54,382 bases of DNA from Chloroflexota bacterium (GTDB lineage Bacteria; Chloroflexota; Dehalococcoidia; SZUA-161; SpSt-899), in contig JABMQN010000069.1 of assembly GCA_013203045.1 (NCBI GenBank), positions 1-54,382 of the forward strand. Direction: 5' to 3'. Position 1 is the stretch's first letter. The number at the start of each line of letters is the position of its first letter. The notes beneath the pieces were generated by a model. The model did not search any database and was not told the origin of the DNA. It saw nothing but the letters and a program-made list of their open reading frames with translations. Of this stretch, positions 54,185-54,382 are shown piece after piece. A program made the translations under genes and the position numbers.

Positions 54185-54382
54185 CTAGAACTCTCCGGGA
54201 TGCTGCGGCTTCTTGTTGAACCACTGTTTTGGGTTCAGAATGAACCCGAGGACAGCGGCTTTGAACATGAACTTCAAGAGGTCCAGCAGGTCCTTGAAGG
54301 CCAGTCCTCCCCTGATTCTCCACTTTACCGGGTCAGTGACGTCTATGTACATGACCAGAAAGTCACCCTGGCGCTCCAGGCC
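54185..54382 (-). CDS. C-terminal fragment of an unidentified protein (cut by window edge)
   Basis: An open frame of 65 codons enters from the right edge on the minus strand and stops at TAG 54187-54185. It includes a hydrophobic FMFKAAVLGFILN segment and ends HPGEF. It lies 20 bp upstream of the Fe-S gene on the same strand, so the two are probably an operon. The family cannot be told from this piece. Confidence 0.6.
   Translation of the reverse strand, partial: GLERQGDFLVMYIDVTDPVKWRIRGGLAFKDLLDLLKFMFKAAVLGFILNPKQWFNKKPQHPGEF

Noticed and set aside
54165-54323. N-terminal extension of the Fe-S protein
   Set aside because: It overlaps the in-frame tail of the upstream gene in another frame, and its sequence is unlike Fe-S protein N-termini.
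1-54382. tRNA or rRNA genes
   Set aside because: No cloverleaf with a TTC-arm consensus or rRNA-like stretch was recognised by eye in the gaps; a covariance search would decide.

Overview
The window looks like chromosome of an anaerobic bacterium of the Chloroflexota, most probably class Dehalococcoidia. This is inferred from gene content, since no rRNA is present. The pointers are a reduced division cluster (mraZ-rsmH-ftsA-ftsZ with no murein-synthesis genes), many 4Fe-4S and CCG-domain proteins, radical SAM enzymes, a RACo-like corrinoid activator with MeaB, a complete dsrMKJOP operon, and several families of palindromic intergenic repeats.

Layout. 1-8.8 kb: a co-oriented redox and metallocofactor block with a CGGC protein, a COG0731 radical SAM protein, two metallo-beta-lactamase-fold proteins, an HdrD-like CCG protein, an EFR1 flavodoxin-ferredoxin, a ferredoxin, a full-length NifB-like radical SAM protein with a NifX-like tail, a DUF89 protein and an Mrp ATPase, closed by a terminator. 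9.3-14.9 kb: an RsbRD-N protein and dsrMKJOP, the membrane complex of sulfite/sulfate respiration, closed by a strong terminator. dsrAB, dsrC, aprAB and sat are not in the window. 15.1-18.5 kb: RACo-like activator and meaB. 18.7-23.1 kb (minus strand): mraZ, rsmH, ftsA, ftsZ and one small unknown gene, with an exact four-copy MraZ-type operator in front. 23.2-25.6 kb: accessory patch with an integrase remnant, a small membrane protein, a TIR-domain protein and a dense palindromic repeat region. 25.6-31.6 kb: CCA-type nucleotidyltransferase, secD, secF, ribD and ribE. 31.9-35.7 kb (minus): histidine phosphatase, DUF2344 protein, CNNM/CorC protein and mtaB. 36-37.1 kb: two small membrane proteins. 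37.1-41.6 kb (minus): two paralogous lipoprotein carboxylesterases. 41.7-44.9 kb (minus): MBL protein, unknown protein, DEAD-box helicase and YajQ. 45-46.1 kb: membrane protein and PAP2 phosphatase. 46.1-49.2 kb (minus): R3H ATPase, pdxT and pdxS. 49.3-51.6 kb: gamma-carbonic-anhydrase-like protein and argS. 51.7-54.4 kb: NarL-type regulator, a truncated histidine kinase abutting a truncated flavin-dependent oxidoreductase, an HdrD-like Fe-S protein and the tail of another gene.

How the genes fit together. DsrMKJOP couples the quinone pool to cytoplasmic thiol/disulfide chemistry. The first block could build or load a complex metal-sulfur cofactor (NifB core synthesis, Mrp and ferredoxin). 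RACo and MeaB maintain corrinoid enzymes. SecDF, RibDE, PdxST, ArgS, MtaB and the CCA enzyme are housekeeping. The points most worth a second look are the NifB-DUF89-Mrp cluster, the Mrp that lacks its CPxC motif, the MraZ operator, the TIR protein with unassigned flanking domains, the SecD repeat insert, and the head-to-head gene-fragment junction near 52,716.
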